The position numbers were made by a program, and so were the translations under genes. A DNA stretch of 64,000 nucleotides from NCBI GenBank assembly GCA_032595675.1, contig JAVQMD010000002.1, positions 186,001 to 250,000 on the forward strand, in the 5' to 3' direction. This DNA comes from Candidatus Electrothrix rattekaaiensis (lineage in GTDB: Bacteria > Desulfobacterota > Desulfobulbia > Desulfobulbales > Desulfobulbaceae). Below the pieces are notes generated by a model, which made no database searches, was not told where the DNA came from, and was given only the letters and a program-made list of their open reading frames with translations. Numbering within the stretch: the stretch's first letter is position 1; every line of letters begins with the position of its first letter. This document shows, one piece after another, positions 7,331 to 16,397 of this stretch.

Positions 7331-9562
7331 TTATAGAAACTCTTTTTGATCTATGAAGGTATCAATAAATTCGTCTGGAAATCGAGACCCGCCAGCACGT
7401 ACCCGCTGAACATGACGTTCAATAAGATCAAGCGATTTACGTTCGAGAGGAGAAAGAAGTTGCTGGCCGTCTTCTATTCTGCATTCCTCAGTAAAAAGAT
7501 TTTCTCTTTCTCCCTTTTGCAGCCAAGCAGCTACTTCCTTTTTAACCTCTGGAAATAAGTCTGGCCGAGTCTTTTCAGCTATATTCACTACCAACTTCCA
7601 GTAGTCATGAAGTAGCTGACAGGCTTGGGAATACGCCCTTGCCGCATTCTCCTCTGAATAATATTCTCCTGTTTTATCAAGATAAGTATAACGCCGCCTA
7701 GTGAGTTCCGCATAGGCGTTATAGGCATTGGTGTATGCCAGACGCATCAAGGCTTCCAAATATCTCTTTTCAGCTATCTTCGTAAAGTTGGCATTTTCTG
7801 CAATTTTATCTTCACGATCAGCCTGTTTTCGCCTAAGATCCTCAATCGCCTGGTTTTTCTTCTCTAATTCCTGATAAACTTCATCAAGACTATTCTTTAC
7901 GACAAAGGCACGTTGTTGTACCTTTTCTTCCGACAGCTTCAGGCCAGCCCGTTCGGCGGCGAGCTTTTTGTTTTCCTTTTTTAGTTGCTTGATATTATTT
8001 TTATATTGCTCCAACTGTTCCGTGGAAGGTGCAGCAGCAATTTGCTGTTGAAGCTCTCTTACTCGTTGTCTCAGCTTCTTGGTCTTATCCTCATAGGCAA
8101 CATGTAGAGAAAGTTGATCTGAACCGGTATCCTTTGCAATCTCCCTTAATCTGCTTGATGTTTTTTGTTCAGCCTGCAAATCTTCCTCAGTCTTCCTGAG
8201 TTTCTTTTGTAATTTATCTATTGCATCAGAATTCGGTCTTGATGAGAGTTGTTTCAGCAAATCAGCAACCTGTGCTTCCAGTTGTTCCTGACGGTGGCGA
8301 AGATCCAATTGATCCTGTTCTTTTTCCGCAAGTGCCGCTCCATCTTTATTCCGTAATCCCTTTAGCCTCGAAATTTCAAATTCTTTTTGCTTTATTTTTG
8401 CTCTAAGGCTGTTCAGTTCATTCTTAGAGTATTCTCTGGTATTTTTTTCTGCCAAGGCCGCAGGCGAGATTCCAACAAGGCTAGGTTCTGGTGACTCCAG
8501 AGAATCTATGTAATGCTGACACTCGTTATCTAAGACATCAGGAGGTGCTCCGCTTGCGCTTATTGAACTGCTCAATGCAAGCCGAAAACCCGTTCTGTCG
8601 GAAGATATAAGCTTGCCTCTCGCATCATGCGAAACAAATTCAGTTCGGCAAGATACGTCAAATATCTCCGGTGAGTCTCTGAAGCTGTTTCCACGGATGA
8701 CAAACTGGCCCAGACGGCCATGTACGTATTGAGGACCGAACAGACTGATAGTAAGCTCCTCCACATTGCCCAGCATATCCCGCAGTCCTATCGGGTTTGC
8801 AAGCTCGTTGCTGCCGCATTCCCTTGGTGTGCCGCCTGCATTCTTGCTGTGCCATTCGTACTTCCCGAGTTCTTCAATATAAGGCTGACGGCGGTCAAAA
8901 CGGTCAGGATCTTCTTCAGATACGTTAATCCCTCCTCGTGCAGCAAAAGCCCATTCAGCTTCTGTAGGGAGCCGACAAAAGGCGTATGACTGACCGAGTT
9001 TTGGGAGTCTGTTTTTTTGTTGCTGTAGCATCCATGTGTTTAATGCCTCAATAAAGCGGTAACCTTGAGCGATTGTTATGTTATTTTGCGGAAGTTTTTC
9101 CTGACCGGCATCCAATCTCGCAGCAGGATTTTTTCCCTCCTGTTCATCCATCCAGCGCATAACCCTGTTCCATTGACCGCGAGAAACCTCTGTTTCTCCC
9201 AGATAATACAGCCAATCCGGTTGTCCGTTTCGCCTACCGATAAAAGCACCGGCAAGGTCAAGCTTTACCTGCTGCTGTTTATAGGCGTGCTTGGATCGGT
9301 CGCGTGAACCGAGCGTAAATTCGCGCGAAGCAAACAGATCGGGAAAATGGTTATTTTTATCTTTTTTAATTCCCAGATAAACCGCCTTAAAATGCATATC
9401 AGGGCCGTCATAGGGCAGTTTGATGGTCACGGTTTCCGGTGCATCTTGGGCTGCAAGGGGATTTGAGCAGAGCAGGAGCAGGAGAGCTGTTCCGAGCAGA
9501 GATCGGGTGGAATGAAGAAAAAATGATGTGAAGCGATGTTTGATTTTCTTTCCTGAAGTCAT
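7331..9562 (-). CDS. Exported FGE-sulfatase (SUMF1-like) domain protein with long coiled coil and paralogous C-terminal domain
   Basis: Starting at the ATG at 9562, the 743-residue protein has a signal peptide (h-region SLLGTALLLLLCSNPLAA). An FGE-sulfatase/formylglycine-type domain follows at about 75-330, recognisable from YYLGETEVSRGQW, FCRLPTEAEWAFAARGG, GLRDMLGNVEE and VIRGNSFRD. Such domains often act as binding modules rather than enzymes outside sulfatase maturation. A coiled coil covers about 380-595. The final 146 residues (from EKRYLEALMRLA) are clearly homologous to the C-terminus of the next upstream gene product. The frame is open to a TTG at 9610 that overlaps the upstream stop (TTGA), but that start would give an unusually long n-region. 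Confidence 0.88.
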   Translation of the reverse strand: MTSGKKIKHRFTSFFLHSTRSLLGTALLLLLCSNPLAAQDAPETVTIKLPYDGPDMHFKAVYLGIKKDKNNHFPDLFASREFTLGSRDRSKHAYKQQQVKLDLAGAFIGRRNGQPDWLYYLGETEVSRGQWNRVMRWMDEQEGKNPAARLDAGQEKLPQNNITIAQGYRFIEALNTWMLQQQKNRLPKLGQSYAFCRLPTEAEWAFAARGGINVSEEDPDRFDRRQPYIEELGKYEWHSKNAGGTPRECGSNELANPIGLRDMLGNVEELTISLFGPQYVHGRLGQFVIRGNSFRDSPEIFDVSCRTEFVSHDARGKLISSDRTGFRLALSSSISASGAPPDVLDNECQHYIDSLESPEPSLVGISPAALAEKNTREYSKNELNSLRAKIKQKEFEISRLKGLRNKDGAALAEKEQDQLDLRHRQEQLEAQVADLLKQLSSRPNSDAIDKLQKKLRKTEEDLQAEQKTSSRLREIAKDTGSDQLSLHVAYEDKTKKLRQRVRELQQQIAAAPSTEQLEQYKNNIKQLKKENKKLAAERAGLKLSEEKVQQRAFVVKNSLDEVYQELEKKNQAIEDLRRKQADREDKIAENANFTKIAEKRYLEALMRLAYTNAYNAYAELTRRRYTYLDKTGEYYSEENAARAYSQACQLLHDYWKLVVNIAEKTRPDLFPEVKKEVAAWLQKGERENLFTEECRIEDGQQLLSPLERKSLDLIERHVQRVRAGGSRFPDEFIDTFIDQKEFL

Positions 9563-9606
9563 AGTATCTTGCTCTTTAATATTATTCATAAATATATTTT
9601 CTGGGT

Positions 9607-10452
9607 TCAATTTTTGTTTTCTCCGCTATCGGATGCTTGAGACTCAAGTTGCGCTATAAAAGTGTCAATAAGATCAGCTGGAAACTGTGAGTTACCGGCA
9701 CGTACTTGGGCAACGTGACCCTCAATAAGGTCAAGCGAATTACGTCGAATAGGGGAAAAAAATAGCTGTCCGTTTTCTGTCCTGCATTCCTCGGGGCAAA
9801 GATCTTTCTCTTCGCCCTCTTTTAGCCAAGAAGCTACTTTTTCTTTAACCTCTGGAAAAAGATCCTCCTGAGTCTCACTATCTATTTCAACAACTATCTG
9901 CCAGTAATCATGAAGTAAATGACAGGCTCGGGAATGCGCCATTTGTTTTTTCTCGTCCGAGGCATATTTTCCAGCTGAATAAATCTCCTCCTTCTTGACA
10001 AGGTATACATAGGCACTATAGGCATTGGCACTGGCAAGCCGCATTAACTTCTCAAGGTAGTGTTTTTCCAATTCGAGACGTTCATTTTTAAGCAGATCAT
10101 TTTGTTTTTCAAACTCTATACGATCTTTCAGAAGGTTCTCTTTTTCATCTTTTAACAGGTCGTTTTCATAAGATATCCTTTTTTGAATTTTTTTATTTTC
10201 TTCTATCTTTCTTTCATTCTCTTCTATCTTGTAGGAGTTTATATCATAAAGAATTTTAAATGTATCAAGGCATAAATGAATTATAACTGGAGCAGTAATT
10301 ATACCTACAATGCTATATTTCATAATTATGCGAATCCATGATCTCTTAAAATATTTTTCCTCAGCTTCCATCCTTTCTGCTTCAGCATAATTTTTTTTGA
10401 TTTCTGATTGAACCCTTGCATATTCAATTGCTCTCGCTCTTGCTCTCGACAT
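9607..10452 (-). CDS. Membrane-anchored coiled-coil protein sharing a C-terminal domain with its neighbour
   Basis: 281 residues. A charged N-terminal helix (residues 1-38, RARARAIEYARV), one membrane segment at about 42-62 (IMKYSIVGIITAPVIIHLCL), a coiled coil at about 75-130 and a C-terminal domain of about 140 residues. That domain begins EKHYLEKLMRLASANAY and ends FPADLIDTFIAQ; it matches the C-terminus of the FGE protein at roughly half of positions, with conserved LLHDYW, DLFPEV, EECR, SLDLIE and RAG motifs. I do not recognise it as a named family. GGAG precedes the ATG by 6 bases. Orientation is probably N-in, C-out, so both copies of the domain would lie in the periplasm. Confidence 0.85.
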   Translation of the reverse strand: MSRARARAIEYARVQSEIKKNYAEAERMEAEEKYFKRSWIRIIMKYSIVGIITAPVIIHLCLDTFKILYDINSYKIEENERKIEENKKIQKRISYENDLLKDEKENLLKDRIEFEKQNDLLKNERLELEKHYLEKLMRLASANAYSAYVYLVKKEEIYSAGKYASDEKKQMAHSRACHLLHDYWQIVVEIDSETQEDLFPEVKEKVASWLKEGEEKDLCPEECRTENGQLFFSPIRRNSLDLIEGHVAQVRAGNSQFPADLIDTFIAQLESQASDSGENKN

Positions 10453-10494
10453 TTTTTCTCCTAACTGGGTAACAATAACGTTTCTTCCTTCATC

Positions 10495-12333
10495 CTATTC
10501 ACGAATATATTCCCCTGCTTCAATGCGTGTTACAGCAATGGCGGCGATGAATGAAGCCAGAGAAGCGGTTCCATAAAGACCGGCAATAAGGTACATGACA
10601 TGTTTCCTGTCCAGGCGGGTGAGCGAATCGGCAGCACCGATCACGTTTTTAAAAAGCGCATCCGTCTGGAAACTGAAAATTCCATAAGCGATGAATGCGC
10701 TTGCAAGAGCCGCGCTGACAAGAACGAGACTTTTCAAAAACGGGAACAGCACCAGCGAGACAGGATGCAGTCCGTAGAGTTCCAAATATGCTATATCTTT
10801 CCGCTTACGTTGAATCCCGGCATAGACGTTGGCAAGAATGGCAAAGAAACCGGAAACGCCGGAAACCGCAAGAATGAGCAGATACAGTTTTTTCATATAG
10901 CCTGCCAATTGCCGAATATTACGAACCTCCGCAACTCTGGAAACCGGTTCCTGCAGGGCCTCGCTGGATCGCTTTTCTCCTTCGGCGCGGATAAATTCCA
11001 CCAGCTTTTCCAGGTCATCAATGGATTTCGCATAGGCGCGAAAAAAACGTGTTCCCTGCTCAACCGGTCTGAATTCTCCGGCCTGCGGATCATACATTGC
11101 TTCCTGACGGCGGGCGGCATTCATTTTTCCGGCAAAATCAGGATCAATTGCTATAGAACCCTGGGGGACGCTTTCCGAGGGATGAACTCGCACCGGAATG
11201 ACTATTTCTTCTCCTTGAGCTGTTGTTGAAAACGTCATCTCCGCCTTGGGGTAGGGGAAAAAAATCTTGTCATCCTGTGATATCCAGACTTGCTGCACAG
11301 CATCAGTTGCATCAGGCGGGGCGGCGGTGTTTTCTTTCGGAAGAAGCGAAGAAAGAAACAACGATATGCTTTTCCCGTCAGATCGCAAAGTCACCTTGAA
11401 CTCATCAATATAAGGAAGAGTTTTAACCTGATATCCCATCTCGTGGTGCCGGTTGGTCAGCGAGGTAAAATTCTGTTCAAGCACCCGGCTGTTCACCGGT
11501 TGCCAGAGCCGAGCCTGTTGTTCGGCGGCATAACCCCAAGGAGATAACGCATCATTAAAACGCTGAGGCAGTTGACTGAACCCGATGCCGCGCCCTATCA
11601 TGCTTCGGTATTCCTCATCCGAAGGGACTTTTTCCAGCAGAGTGACGATGCCGTCATATTCCGGGGTAAGCGTCGTCCCGCCTCCGGGAAGATTGAGATC
11701 CGGGATGGCCCCGCCCCTGCGCCATTGATGGAGTTGTTTGAACAGATGAGCATCCAGCCATATTTTGGCATCCTGACTGGCCTTGGCAGGTAATACTCCG
11801 GAAACCTGCATATGCACAGGAATGCGTTCTTCGTAACCGGTAGAGCGGATCAGGGTCAGGGTGATACGATCACCTTGCTGTTTTCTTAGAGCTTTTGCAA
11901 GCGGAGTTGAGAGGACAAGAGATTGCGTTCTGTTCGTAAGAGTGATCTTGTTTTCCTTCAGGAGAGGATCGGCGTTGCTCGTGGGCAGGACATTGACCGG
12001 ATCATCCATTCCCTCTACATCCAGGAGCAGAAACGCGGTGGGCGACTCGATAAGAGCGGCGGTCTGCTCGCGTAACGATTTAAGCCAGGAATCATCAAGA
12101 GAGGTCTCCCATTTCGGCATAACAAGACGGCTGACAGGGTCTTTTTGCAGCTCATCAAGCATGTTGCCGATAATGCCGCCCTGAAGACCGAGCAGGATAA
12201 ACAAGGGGGCAAACACTGCCCCCAGGGCAAGCACCATGCAGAGCGAGAGTATCCATTCAAAACGCAGATCAGTAAAAACTAGCCAGATTATATGCAGAAA
12301 ATCAAGGCCGACAGACTGCTTTTCTGTTTTCAT
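10495..12333 (-). CDS. ABC transporter permease, MacB/FtsX-like
   Basis: 612-residue inner-membrane subunit. One membrane helix near the N-terminus (about 27-50), a large periplasmic domain (about 60-475), and a three-helix C-terminal FtsX-type bundle at about 485-510, 535-560 and 580-605. This is the topology of the type VII ABC (MacB/LolCE/FtsX) class, which moves force or lipids/lipoproteins across the envelope rather than importing solutes. The matching ATPase is two genes upstream, separated by a nuclease gene. The start ATG at 12333 has GGAG at a good distance and lies 2 bases after the upstream stop. Confidence 0.88.
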   Translation of the reverse strand: MKTEKQSVGLDFLHIIWLVFTDLRFEWILSLCMVLALGAVFAPLFILLGLQGGIIGNMLDELQKDPVSRLVMPKWETSLDDSWLKSLREQTAALIESPTAFLLLDVEGMDDPVNVLPTSNADPLLKENKITLTNRTQSLVLSTPLAKALRKQQGDRITLTLIRSTGYEERIPVHMQVSGVLPAKASQDAKIWLDAHLFKQLHQWRRGGAIPDLNLPGGGTTLTPEYDGIVTLLEKVPSDEEYRSMIGRGIGFSQLPQRFNDALSPWGYAAEQQARLWQPVNSRVLEQNFTSLTNRHHEMGYQVKTLPYIDEFKVTLRSDGKSISLFLSSLLPKENTAAPPDATDAVQQVWISQDDKIFFPYPKAEMTFSTTAQGEEIVIPVRVHPSESVPQGSIAIDPDFAGKMNAARRQEAMYDPQAGEFRPVEQGTRFFRAYAKSIDDLEKLVEFIRAEGEKRSSEALQEPVSRVAEVRNIRQLAGYMKKLYLLILAVSGVSGFFAILANVYAGIQRKRKDIAYLELYGLHPVSLVLFPFLKSLVLVSAALASAFIAYGIFSFQTDALFKNVIGAADSLTRLDRKHVMYLIAGLYGTASLASFIAAIAVTRIEAGEYIRE

Positions 12334-12335
12334 CT

Positions 12336-13304
12336 TTACTCCGGTCGGGACAGGATATGCGCAAACGCCTGCACACTTTTACATCCCACAGCCTTGCGGA
12401 AGAGAAATTCGATCAGCTCCTGATCACTGATTTGTCTGATGTTTTTGGTTAACTCCGGCGGCAGAACACCGAATTTTTCCAACAGCAGATCCAGCAGCAT
12501 CTTCCGACCGGTCTCCAAAGTGCCGAGGGTCCTTCCTTCCTGAATACCGATATTTTTTCCTTCCTCTCTTCCCTCCTCAATACCGATATTTTTTCCTTCT
12601 TTGATACCATGTTCTCTTGCCACATCAATAACATCTATCATCTTGAGCACCTCCAGATTTTCCTCGAAAAATTTCTTGTCAACCATCTTGTTGGACATAA
12701 CCATAGCTGCGGCGAGCAGTCTGGCTGATATTTTTTCCGCGCGAAAGAGCGCAATTTCAAAACAGAGCATCTCCTCCACCATTGCGCTCCGGCGTTCTCC
12801 GGTTTCTTTTCCGTAGAGCGGCAGAAAGACCAGTTCCAGCCAGTTTCGGAACTTCCCTTGTTCAACCGCTGAACGGATTTCTTCCAGACGCCTGCGACCG
12901 TCCCGTTCGCTGAAGTCGATAATATTCGGCGCATAGCGACCGCTGCATGTAATCAGGGCATCGCCTTTGAAGGAAACCTCGCCCGAGGCCAAGATAATAT
13001 CGGTCAGGCCAGCACCCCATTGCTTTGCCCCGGTGAAATGATAGGCCGCAAAGCGGTACATGTCCGCTTTTTTCAGATTCCGCTGCTCCTCAATGTGCCA
13101 GTACGCCCCGTTCTCGTCCCGCAGCATGAGATCCACCCGACCGGTGCGGACGGCAATGTCCGCAGGTTCGAAGCCGAAGGCATCCTCAATCCGACCACTC
13201 TGCACCCCGATTACTTCGAGTGTTTCACCTTTCAGGGCCTCGCCCATGAGTTTGACGATCAGATCGTAGTTCTGTGCGTAGTCTGTTCCGTTTCTGCTTT
13301 CCAT
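12336..13304 (-). CDS. Rpn/YhgA-like PD-(D/E)XK nuclease-family protein
   Basis: 322 residues. The N-terminal half carries D58 in GRVDLMLRDENG and E72-E-Q74 in YWHIEEQRN, the D...E-x-Q core of the Rpn/DUF4351-type PD-(D/E)XK proteins related to recombination-promoting nucleases. The C-terminal part has the family's usual low-complexity tandem (GKNIGIEEGREE, then GKNIGIQEGR) followed by a helical tail ending in QISDQELIEFLF. It lies between the ABC permease and ABC ATPase genes of the same strand with gaps of 2 and 39 bases, an odd place for such a gene. Members of this family are mobile and multi-copy, so it may be a passenger that inserted without breaking the operon. Confidence 0.82.
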   Translation of the reverse strand: MESRNGTDYAQNYDLIVKLMGEALKGETLEVIGVQSGRIEDAFGFEPADIAVRTGRVDLMLRDENGAYWHIEEQRNLKKADMYRFAAYHFTGAKQWGAGLTDIILASGEVSFKGDALITCSGRYAPNIIDFSERDGRRRLEEIRSAVEQGKFRNWLELVFLPLYGKETGERRSAMVEEMLCFEIALFRAEKISARLLAAAMVMSNKMVDKKFFEENLEVLKMIDVIDVAREHGIKEGKNIGIEEGREEGKNIGIQEGRTLGTLETGRKMLLDLLLEKFGVLPPELTKNIRQISDQELIEFLFRKAVGCKSVQAFAHILSRPE

Positions 13305-13343
13305 TGCGTATTCTCTTAGTAATGCATAGATTTTTCACTTGTT

Positions 13344-14069
13344 TTATTCAGAAGGGTTGGAATTCCGGTCCAGAATGGAACGTACCCCGTTTCCTGTTTT
13401 TTCTGTTCTGAAACGATAGATTCTATCGGCACCTTCTTTTGCCAGATCCTGATCATGGGTCACCATAATCAGGCTGGCTTTTTTTTCACAGGCCAAGTCC
13501 CTGAATGTTGCCATGAGTTCCTTGGCGCTTTCCGTATCTAAGGCGGATGAAGGTTCATCGGCAAGGATGATCGGGGCTTCCTGAACCAAAGCACGGGCGA
13601 TTGCCGCTTTCTGCCGCTGCCCGCCTGAAACCTTACCCGGTCGTTTGTCCAGAATATCGGCAATTCCCAGCTGCCCGGCCAATTGGTCAATACCGGACAG
13701 GCTTTTCTTCCGAAGCCGAGTCGCGAAACGGATATTTTCCCGGATCGTGAGAAACTCCAGTAGTCCGCCGGTTTGAAGAACATAGGAAATAAAGTTGCGG
13801 CGAATCCGAGTTTTTTCCCGTCTTTTCAACGTATGCAGCTTGATCTTATCCCCCATATCCAGCGTAAACTGACCGACGCTGTCTGCGGACAAAAGAAGAC
13901 CGAGAATATCAAGGAAGGTGCTTTTTCCGCTCCCGTTTGCTCCCACTATGACGGTAAAGGAGGCAGGGAAAACCTCAAACGTTGGAATTTCGATTTCGAC
14001 TTTTCGGGCGTTGTCCCCCCGTGTCTTCCACATGTCGGATATGTATATCCTGGGTTTGTGTTGTTCCAT
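13344..14069 (-). CDS. ABC transporter ATP-binding protein, MacB/LolD type
   Basis: Cytosolic ATPase subunit partnering the permease at 10495-12333. All motifs are present: Walker A GANGSGKST at 43-51, Q-loop Q99, signature VSGGQ at 147-151, Walker B IILADEP at 167-173 and H-loop H205. Length 241 fits the class. GGAG-GAG precedes the ATG, and the gene starts 18 bases after the vWA gene. With the FtsX-like permease it would form a mechanotransmission-type ABC complex for the tubulin-vWA system. Confidence 0.93.
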   Translation of the reverse strand: MEQHKPRIYISDMWKTRGDNARKVEIEIPTFEVFPASFTVIVGANGSGKSTFLDILGLLLSADSVGQFTLDMGDKIKLHTLKRREKTRIRRNFISYVLQTGGLLEFLTIRENIRFATRLRKKSLSGIDQLAGQLGIADILDKRPGKVSGGQRQKAAIARALVQEAPIILADEPSSALDTESAKELMATFRDLACEKKASLIMVTHDQDLAKEGADRIYRFRTEKTGNGVRSILDRNSNPSE

Positions 14070-14087
14070 ATTCCCGCTCCTCTCCGG

Positions 14088-16397
14088 TTACGGAAGTTGA
14101 TTCAGTTCAACACCGACAACACGATCCTTGTCCCGAGCACCGGCACTCAGTTTTTTCCAGACATTTTCATCTCCCCTTTTGCGCTTGAGATCCTCATAAT
14201 GCAGGAGTTTATTGTTCATTGCACGAATGAAGCGTTGTACCCGGTCCGGATTTTCAAAATCACTCCGGTCAGCCGCCATGATGTCGCTCTTATACGGCAG
14301 TTCGCTGATCCCCAAAGGCACTGCAAAGGCATCCCGGAAATTAACCGCTGTCGGGTTCACCATAGTGAACTTTGTGTTTTGAGAAACTAACTCAAAAAAG
14401 TCCAGGGTTGTTCCTCCGTCGCCGCGCAGGGCTTTTTCGCCGATTCCTTTCAATTCCCGGACCCTGGCGGTCAGTTCTTCCAGCTCGGTTTCGGTCAGCA
14501 GGATCATGGGGGTTAATGCCTCACGATCCGGGTTGGTCAGCACCTTGTCGCAGACCCAGCCGGTTATATCCTGGTCAGGAAGGGTGTTGTCGGCGTACAT
14601 CAAGGTTGCCTGCTGGAAGATGAGTTCTTTCAGCGAACCGGGTTCAGCCGCAGGCAATGGTTGACCGGTACGTTTAAAGTCAAGGAACTCATCTATAGAT
14701 TCGAGAGATTCTTGAAATTCATCCGCTATGAGTTGACGGAACTGAGCTGCACCGGCATCTATACTGCGTAAATAGTTCTGCTTCTGCGCTGTTCCTTTGA
14801 TTCCTTCGGAAACAGAAGAAAGGTCGGCATACTGCTTTCGTGACACGTTGTCCCGGTTCCTTGAAATTGATGAGTTATTGAGATGAAAGGCAAAAAGACG
14901 AATTTTTCGGGTCAGGGCTTTATTCCGCAGGATTGTTGTATTCAGATTTCCATCCCTGCCCGGAGCATCTCCCGCCAGAAAGATAATCTTGATAGCTTCC
15001 TGCCGCCATTGCCCGCTGTCCAAGGCGGTATTAATTCCTTCAAAAACAGCTTCGGGAATATCGTCCCCATGTACGGGAGTTTCCCGTGCCGTAACTCCTG
15101 CCAGAGCGTGAACAAACTCCACGGCGGGCAGGGTACGGGAGGTGAATTCTTTTGTTATGTAAGAAAATTGCGGATCTTTATCCTGATATCCGATAAAACC
15201 GAAGCGCAGCCCGTCGTCCGTATGTGCTCCGGCGAATTCCTTAGTAGCTGCCAGCACGTTTTCCAGATACGGTCTCATGGAATGCGTGGTGTCCATGACA
15301 AAGATAATGTCAATGGCCACGGAATTGTTCCCACTCTCGGATGCACCGTTTCTGGTTCGCGCTGCAACCTCCAGCAGCCGGGCGAACTTTCCGTCAATAA
15401 ACAAATCGTTTTTACCGCCGCTGGCATGAAAATCCAGAACCGGATACATAATCATCCGTTCCTGCCCTTCCCCGACATGGGGTTCCACAGCTACAACACC
15501 GCTCGCACCTCCTTGTCCGCTTTCCAGTTGTTCCCGAATACTCCTGAGTTCCTGCTCTCGAACATCCGCTGCCTCCTGCATCAGGTCAAGTACCGGCTGA
15601 GGGGGATCGAAAAAAAGTGAGGGTTCACGATTATAGGAATTGGTAAACCGCATCACCACGGCCCGCCGCCAGGGGATGACCTGGTTTTCAGCAATCCAGC
15701 CGATGGGTTTCGGCGACCAGTTGCGCGGCTTGATCTTGGGAACATACTCCTCGGTCACCTGATACCAGCGTTCTCCGGCGCTGTCTTCCGTACTGCCAAG
15801 AACACCGAAGGCTTCGTACTGCTGCACATTGTCTCGTACCACGGAGCTGTCGGCATCCGGGCGTTCGTGCAGACGAGCATGACGCAGGGCAAGAACGCGA
15901 GAAACAGCTGTTTTGCGGGGATCAGGCGGATAGCCGTCCCACCAAGTTGTTTCCGATGCGGAAGTTCTTACCTTACGCAGGATTCCTTGAACATAGCGGT
16001 CCGCGTATCGTTTTGCTCGTTCCGCACCGACTTCTTCCGGACTGATGCCTAATTCATTCGCCATCAGCCTGTGCAGTTCCTGACGGTCCCGGTTTTCCTC
16101 TTCGGCAAGCCTCCGTGCTTCGGCAGAGCAGGAGGTATTGATTTTCAGAAAACCGTCAAGCTGCTCACCAAGGCAATGTTCCGGGCTTTGCAGTAACTTT
16201 TCAAGCCGGGGTTGTCTTGCCTGCATGGTTCTCAGGAGCACCTCGTAGCTCTGTTCGCTCCATGCCTGTCCGGCAACAAGAAACGAGAGAAGGAAAAGAA
16301 TGAGTAGGGGCAGGCCCCTGTGCCTGCCCGGTATGCAAGGGCGAACACGGGGATTCGCCCCGACATTACCTGCTTTCTGTTTATGCTGAGTTGTCAT
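14088..16397 (-). CDS. Exported von Willebrand factor A protein with SH3-like domain
   Basis: 769 residues as annotated from 16397. A signal peptide ends near residue 48 (LPLLILFLLSFLVAGQAWS). An SH3-like segment covers about 165-250 (ALRHARLHERPDADSSVV to GWIAENQVIPWRRA). A vWA domain covers about 360-560 with the MIDAS motif D369-T-T-H-S373 and later FLAGDAPGRDG. The C-terminal 200 residues are unassigned. The first 30 residues, upstream of the hydrophobic core, are encoded by a copy of the genome's dispersed palindromic repeat (16304-16361), so the n-region was acquired from a repeat or the real start is elsewhere; the ATG at 16397 overlaps the upstream stop as ATGA. vWA proteins bind partners through metal, consistent with a scaffold role. 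Confidence 0.88.
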   Translation of the reverse strand: MTTQHKQKAGNVGANPRVRPCIPGRHRGLPLLILFLLSFLVAGQAWSEQSYEVLLRTMQARQPRLEKLLQSPEHCLGEQLDGFLKINTSCSAEARRLAEEENRDRQELHRLMANELGISPEEVGAERAKRYADRYVQGILRKVRTSASETTWWDGYPPDPRKTAVSRVLALRHARLHERPDADSSVVRDNVQQYEAFGVLGSTEDSAGERWYQVTEEYVPKIKPRNWSPKPIGWIAENQVIPWRRAVVMRFTNSYNREPSLFFDPPQPVLDLMQEAADVREQELRSIREQLESGQGGASGVVAVEPHVGEGQERMIMYPVLDFHASGGKNDLFIDGKFARLLEVAARTRNGASESGNNSVAIDIIFVMDTTHSMRPYLENVLAATKEFAGAHTDDGLRFGFIGYQDKDPQFSYITKEFTSRTLPAVEFVHALAGVTARETPVHGDDIPEAVFEGINTALDSGQWRQEAIKIIFLAGDAPGRDGNLNTTILRNKALTRKIRLFAFHLNNSSISRNRDNVSRKQYADLSSVSEGIKGTAQKQNYLRSIDAGAAQFRQLIADEFQESLESIDEFLDFKRTGQPLPAAEPGSLKELIFQQATLMYADNTLPDQDITGWVCDKVLTNPDREALTPMILLTETELEELTARVRELKGIGEKALRGDGGTTLDFFELVSQNTKFTMVNPTAVNFRDAFAVPLGISELPYKSDIMAADRSDFENPDRVQRFIRAMNNKLLHYEDLKRKRGDENVWKKLSAGARDKDRVVGVELNQLP
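16304..16361 (-). repeat. Dispersed GC-rich palindromic repeat inside vWA coding region
   Basis: The + strand here reads G-T-A-GGGG-CAGGCCCCTGTGCCTGCCC, then a second unit with GGGCGAACACGGGGATTCGCCCC. The same units recur outside genes at 24683-24716, 32885-33008, 37993-38024 (first unit) and 51064-51140. Here they are translated as the n-region of the vWA signal peptide (GNVGANPRVRPCIPGRHRG). Confidence 0.8.
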
